DNA from: Paraflavisolibacter caeni
GTDB lineage: Bacteria; Bacteroidota; Bacteroidia; Chitinophagales; Chitinophagaceae
Direction of reading: 5' to 3'
NCBI RefSeq assembly: GCF_025628885.1
Contig: NZ_JAOTIF010000030.1
Location: 1-64,000, forward strand
DNA: 64,000 nt
Positions 60,915 to 64,000 of this stretch are shown here, one piece after another. The position numbers and the translations under genes are program-made. Within the stretch, counting starts at the first letter, position 1. Each line of letters begins with the position of its first letter. Under the pieces are notes generated by a model. The model saw only the letters and a list, made by a program, of their open reading frames with translations. It was not told the origin of the DNA and did no database searches.

Positions 60915-61946
60915 TTATTGCCAGCAGATGCAGGTTGGTGTCTGCACATTGCATGAATTTGAAAACTCGAGTTGACCAGTAAGGCTATCGATGGAAAATA
61001 CAGCGATTGTATGATTGTCCTGATTGGCAGCCAGTAACCATTTTCCAGAGGGATCAATGGAGATATCTCTAGGAGTGGTACCACCACAGGAGCATTTTTC
61101 AATAAAATGCAATTTGCCGTTTGCTATTAAAAAAGAGTAAATGCTATTGGTCTTTCTTTCTGAAAAGTAAACAAACCGGCCATTGGGATGTATCCTGATG
61201 GCAGCAGCGCTCATTTCTCCACCCTCTAAAGAACTAGTGTCTACCAGCTGGTATTTGCCTTCTATTTTGTGATACAAAAACAGTTGACCGCTTAATTCAC
61301 CAATCAGCACCAGCCATTCCCGGTTCAAATCCATGTCTATGTGTCGCGCGCCGGCTCCTGTATTTACATTGATATCCCATTCTGTTGCCGGTTCCCAATT
61401 TTTGGAAGCACTTTCAAAGCGATATGCTTTAGCCTGGTCTATACCCAAATCAACACAATAGACCTTATCATCATCAACCGGGTACATCATATGAGGATGG
61501 GGAGCCTCCTGTCTTTCTTTGTGCACACCAGAGCCGGTGTGTTGGATCCGTTGATTCAATGAGCCAATCTTTCCATCATGCTCCAATGCGTAAACCAGGA
61601 TATCGCCACTTACATAATTGGCAACTAAAATTGACTGGCTTGCAATAGCCAGGTGGCAGGCGTAATCACCTGGCAGCGGCACTGCATTCAGTTTGCTTAG
61701 ACTTCCATCTTCATGGATCCTGTAAGCAACCAGTTGCGTATTTTCCGATGCCAACATTTCTTCGGCGGCATACAAGATCTTTCCATCGGCAGATACAACC
61801 GGATAACTGGGATTTCTTTGAGGCTGGCTGCCAATGATCTTTATACTACCGTTTTGTGGATTGAAAGAACAAGAGGTAATTCCGGCGCCCATTGGATTGG
61901 GGGCCGGAGCTCCTGGTTCTGTATAACTTCCTGTGAAAAAAAACAT
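60915..61946 (-). CDS. Beta-propeller sugar lactonase (6-phosphogluconolactonase-like)
   Basis: A 343-aa seven-bladed propeller of the lactonase family: FTGSYTEPGAPAPNPMGAGITSCSF at the start, ASQSILVANYVSGDILVYALEHDG near 100, GAGARHIDMDLNREWLVLIGE near 205 and GTTPRDISIDPSGKWLLAANQDNHTIAVF near 295. Arg-His and Asp-His pairs of the family recur in the blades. No signal peptide is visible, so cytoplasmic. It follows the UxuA-like gene by 9 bp and precedes the esterase. The likely role is opening an aldonolactone for the dehydratase in the same operon. Confidence 0.86.
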   Translation of the reverse strand: MFFFTGSYTEPGAPAPNPMGAGITSCSFNPQNGSIKIIGSQPQRNPSYPVVSADGKILYAAEEMLASENTQLVAYRIHEDGSLSKLNAVPLPGDYACHLAIASQSILVANYVSGDILVYALEHDGKIGSLNQRIQHTGSGVHKERQEAPHPHMMYPVDDDKVYCVDLGIDQAKAYRFESASKNWEPATEWDINVNTGAGARHIDMDLNREWLVLIGELSGQLFLYHKIEGKYQLVDTSSLEGGEMSAAAIRIHPNGRFVYFSERKTNSIYSFLIANGKLHFIEKCSCGGTTPRDISIDPSGKWLLAANQDNHTIAVFSIDSLTGQLEFSNSCNVQTPTCICWQ

Positions 61947-61955
61947 AACAATCTT

Positions 61956-63017
61956 TTACACGATTTTGATTAGAGCTTTCATGTAACCCAATGCGTACGC
62001 CATACCGGCATACCATGATCCGTCACAACTCATTTGAGGCGTATGATCAGGAATGAGTACCCCGTTGAAGCCTTTCTCTTTTAGGATCCTGATGATTTCT
62101 ACCATATCGATATCTCCTTCGTCTACAAAAACCTCCTTATAGGTTGGCACTTTGCCTTTTACATTCCTGAAATGGATATAGCTGATATGATCTGCATACT
62201 GCCTTGTTGCCTCATAGATATCGCCTTCTGTCATTTCTGCCAGGGAACCCAAACAATACTCCAATTTGTTTTGCGGGCTGGGATAGATATCCAACAAGCG
62301 CTGATACATCTGTGGCTGGTAAACTAAGCGTGGCGTATTTCTTACAACAGGCATAGGAGGATCGTCGGGGTGGGCAGCCAGTTGTACACCGGCCTCTTCA
62401 GCAACAGGAAGTAACTCCTTTAAAAAATATTCCAACCTTTGCCAAAGCTCCTCATGGCTAATCGCCGGAAGGAATCCATCATCTGCAGTTGTATCATAAA
62501 CCATATTCCATACCATACCATTCGGAATGGGTCGATCATCAACGCCATCCATTCCAACAGAAACAGCGCCCCCCCGTGCAAATGGACCTGTCACACGGCT
62601 GGATACACCTGCAAGGCTAAAGTTATATCCAATGACAGGTATGCCGGCTTTGCCGACATTGCGGATGTATTGTTTCAATAATTCAACCTGCTGTTTTTTC
62701 TTTGGACCATCCAATAATACATCATGCCAATCGGCAGGATCAAAGTTTTCAATAGCCCCCCATTCCAGGCCTGCTGCATTGATCTCTTTCTTCAAACGAA
62801 GCAGGGAATCCAATTCCCACATTTGGGCTGACTTACCTGCTATTCCCCAGCCGGTCCCATTTCCTATAGGCTGATTATTGATATCCTTCTGGCTGCCTTT
62901 GTTAAAATAATCCACTAAATGAACTACCAGGTGAGAGCAACCGCATTGTTTGGCAAAATCAAAATGCTGCCGGTTTAACATGTGGTGGTAAAGACCTAAT
63001 CCTAACTTCATCATCAT
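61956..63017 (-). CDS. Mannonate dehydratase-like TIM-barrel enzyme (UxuA family)
   Basis: UxuA enzymes dehydrate D-mannonate to 2-keto-3-deoxy-gluconate. A 353-aa protein beginning MMMKLGLGLYHHMLNRQHFDF, with SHLVVHLVDYF near 30, WGAIENFDPADWHDVLLDGP near 90, AGIPVIGYNFSLAGVSSR near 125, EEAGVQLAAHPDDPPMP near 220 (metal His/Asp), ISYIHFRNVKG near 285 and EVFVDEGDIDMVEIIRILKEKGFNGVLIPDHTP near 305-335. Slightly shorter than E. coli UxuA (about 394 aa). It follows the RraA-like gene by 8 bp. Substrate may be mannonate or another aldonate; the family is built on this fold and metal set, so dehydratase function is likely but not proven. Confidence 0.82.
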   Translation of the reverse strand: MMMKLGLGLYHHMLNRQHFDFAKQCGCSHLVVHLVDYFNKGSQKDINNQPIGNGTGWGIAGKSAQMWELDSLLRLKKEINAAGLEWGAIENFDPADWHDVLLDGPKKKQQVELLKQYIRNVGKAGIPVIGYNFSLAGVSSRVTGPFARGGAVSVGMDGVDDRPIPNGMVWNMVYDTTADDGFLPAISHEELWQRLEYFLKELLPVAEEAGVQLAAHPDDPPMPVVRNTPRLVYQPQMYQRLLDIYPSPQNKLEYCLGSLAEMTEGDIYEATRQYADHISYIHFRNVKGKVPTYKEVFVDEGDIDMVEIIRILKEKGFNGVLIPDHTPQMSCDGSWYAGMAYALGYMKALIKIV

Positions 63018-63025
63018 CTCCTGTT

Positions 63026-63724
63026 TTATAATATTCCGTATTTAGCGAAAGCGTCGGTACTCGACATTCCATTTTCAATTTCCTTTCTTACCAACTTCTC
63101 GCCCCTGGCTTTTTTAATCGCTTTGGCAATCACTTCCTTTTCTATTTTTTGTGGAATTACCAATACGCCGTCGAGGTCGCCAAAAATAAGGTCACCGGGA
63201 GCTATCCAAACTCCTCCTATTTCGATGTTGCAGCGATAATCTGCCACCTGGGTTCTTACAGAGGAATCCTGTGCATAACGGCCCCTGCTGAATACTGGCC
63301 ATTGCTGTTCCAGTACTTGTGGTGTATCGCGGTGATAACCGTCAATCACAGCTCCACGGGCTCCTCTCATTCTTGCGGTGGCCGTGAGAATTTCTCCCCA
63401 GTAAGCACAACGCATGGTACCCCCCGTAGCAATATAGATCTCGCCTTCCTGCAATTGATCCAAGGCTTCCGTAAGCTTGCCAAATGGTTTTTTCTGAGGC
63501 CCGAATACATCAATCATCAGTACCGGCATGGCCCTGCCAGCCAGCTTGTCCTGCAAGCGCATGGGCTGTACTGGCTGTGGTAAAAACTGATGATAGTATC
63601 CATATTCATCAAGGATATCACCTACTACAGGTGTATATAATTCAGATTCCATCAATTTAAACAACTCTTGATCTGTCTCCCACTCAATCAAAGGTTTATT
63701 TTGTTCAATTGTCATGCTATTCAT
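63026..63724 (-). CDS. RraA-like protein, possible class II pyruvate aldolase
   Basis: RraA-fold proteins include HMG/CHA-type class II aldolases as well as RNase-regulatory proteins. This 232-aa member has [10 protein letters not shown] near 34, [30 protein letters not shown] near 80-110, [15 protein letters not shown] near 122 with the Arg-Asp pair of the aldolase group, and [16 protein letters not shown] near 178. The C-terminus carries a helix ([18 protein letters not shown]). Start at ATG 63724, 4 bp after the upstream gene. Next to a lactonase and a dehydratase it may cleave a 2-keto-3-deoxy acid. That is an inference, not shown by sequence. Confidence 0.8.
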   Translation of the reverse strand: MNSMTIEQNKPLIEWETDQELFKLMESELYTPVVGDILDEYGYYHQFLPQPVQPMRLQDKLAGRAMPVLMIDVFGPQKKPFGKLTEALDQLQEGEIYIATGGTMRCAYWGEILTATARMRGARGAVIDGYHRDTPQVLEQQWPVFSRGRYAQDSSVRTQVADYRCNIEIGGVWIAPGDLIFGDLDGVLVIPQKIEKEVIAKAIKKARGEKLVRKEIENGMSSTDAFAKYGIL

Positions 63725-63728
63725 TGTA

Positions 63729-64000
63729 TTAATAATTTGATGTTTGCACCAATTCCAATATTTGATTTTTTAATTTGTTCTTATCCATCTCCGATAGTGG
63801 ATAATAAATGACATCACCCAGGTGTGTGTTACTCTTTTCGACAATAATGATTTCGGCATCTTCGTCCATAGCAATACTATGCCATGCGTTGACGGGGATA
63901 TTGTACGTTACCCCGGGCTTCATTAAGATACATTCAAAATTGACCATGCTGTTCTCCATACTTGCCGCAATGAGTACAGCCCTACCTTTTGTCAGTACAA
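63729..64000 (-). CDS. Cupin-like protein, cut by the window edge
   Basis: The frame is open from the window end at 64000 to the stop at 63729. An internal ATG at 63959 exists, but the preceding codons read [13 protein letters not shown], in the style of a cupin strand, so the true start lies outside. Visible cupin motifs are [30 protein letters not shown] (key residues PV..WHS, then EIIIVEK). The rest is [17 protein letters not shown]. The protein may be a sugar-acid isomerase or a binding protein; I cannot tell. It is the first gene of the operon visible here and is 4 bp from the RraA-like gene. Confidence 0.7.
   Translation of the reverse strand, partial: VLTKGRAVLIAASMENSMVNFECILMKPGVTYNIPVNAWHSIAMDEDAEIIIVEKSNTHLGDVIYYPLSEMDKNKLKNQILELVQTSNY

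Noticed and set aside
1-64000. CRISPR array, tRNA, rRNA or insertion sequence
   Set aside because: No regular spaced repeats, tRNA-like cloverleaf, rRNA-like sequence, transposase motif or terminal inverted repeat was noticed; only local repeats listed above.

Overview
The window looks like part of a Bacteroidota chromosome, most likely a Chitinophagaceae soil or plant-associated member (Chitinophaga/Niastella-like). The evidence is a SusC/SusD pair in which SusC carries an N-terminal STN signalling domain, an ECF sigma factor/FecR pair directly upstream, moderate GC, weak or absent Shine-Dalgarno sequences, and about twenty secreted glycoside hydrolases. All 38 intact or edge-cut genes I support, plus one gene remnant, lie on the minus strand, so transcription runs from high to low coordinates. 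I see no plus-strand genes, tRNA, rRNA, insertion sequence or CRISPR array.

Layout in transcription order. (F) 64000-59443: cupin-like protein (cut by the window edge), RraA-like protein, UxuA-like sugar-acid dehydratase, beta-propeller lactonase and sialate O-acetylesterase, closed by a hairpin. (E) 59157-51028: ECF sigma, FecR anti-sigma, SusC with STN domain, SusD and a small surface lipoprotein, closed by a hairpin. (D) 50696-45942: GH95-like enzyme, GH3, then a fossil gene end and two successive terminators. (C) 45250-40247: GH36 alpha-galactosidase-type enzyme and an unassigned TIM-barrel protein. (B) 39929-31696: a complete oxidative pentose pathway of Weimberg type (SDR dehydrogenase, SMP-30 lactonase, enolase-superfamily dehydratase, XylX-like FAH-fold dehydratase, alpha-ketoglutarate semialdehyde dehydrogenase) with a mutarotase, ending in a GH29 fucosidase. 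(A) 31468-8117: eleven tightly spaced genes: GH3-PA14, two (alpha/alpha)6 proteins (one GH76-like), a beta-propeller protein, GH110, GH95-like, GH95, GH92, GH43, GH20 and a LamG/TIM-barrel protein. (A') 7939-100: a five-gene Planctomycete-type module with cytochrome c-like, DUF1549/DUF1553, DUF1501, NHL-propeller and chitobiase-C/discoidin proteins, three of them with CxxCH or Tat signals.

How the genes fit together. SusC/SusD import oligosaccharides of a complex branched glycan. The enzyme set (fucosidases, alpha-galactosidases, hexosaminidase, mannosidase, xylosidase-type GH3, GH43) points to a fucosylated, alpha-galactosylated heteropolysaccharide or glycoprotein glycan containing a pentose. 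The pentose can be taken to alpha-ketoglutarate by operon B. A 118-bp segment upstream of operon A is repeated, about 90% identical and ungapped, upstream of operon B. A shorter core of that segment recurs upstream of operons C and D. This ties depolymerisation and pentose catabolism into one regulon whose regulator is not in the window.

The most interesting items are the complete Weimberg cassette and its shared promoter with the xylosidase operon, the multi-promoter motif, the cytochrome/DUF1501 module attached to a polysaccharide locus, altered catalytic positions in two of three GH95-like proteins, and several large secreted proteins with no clear glycosidase family.
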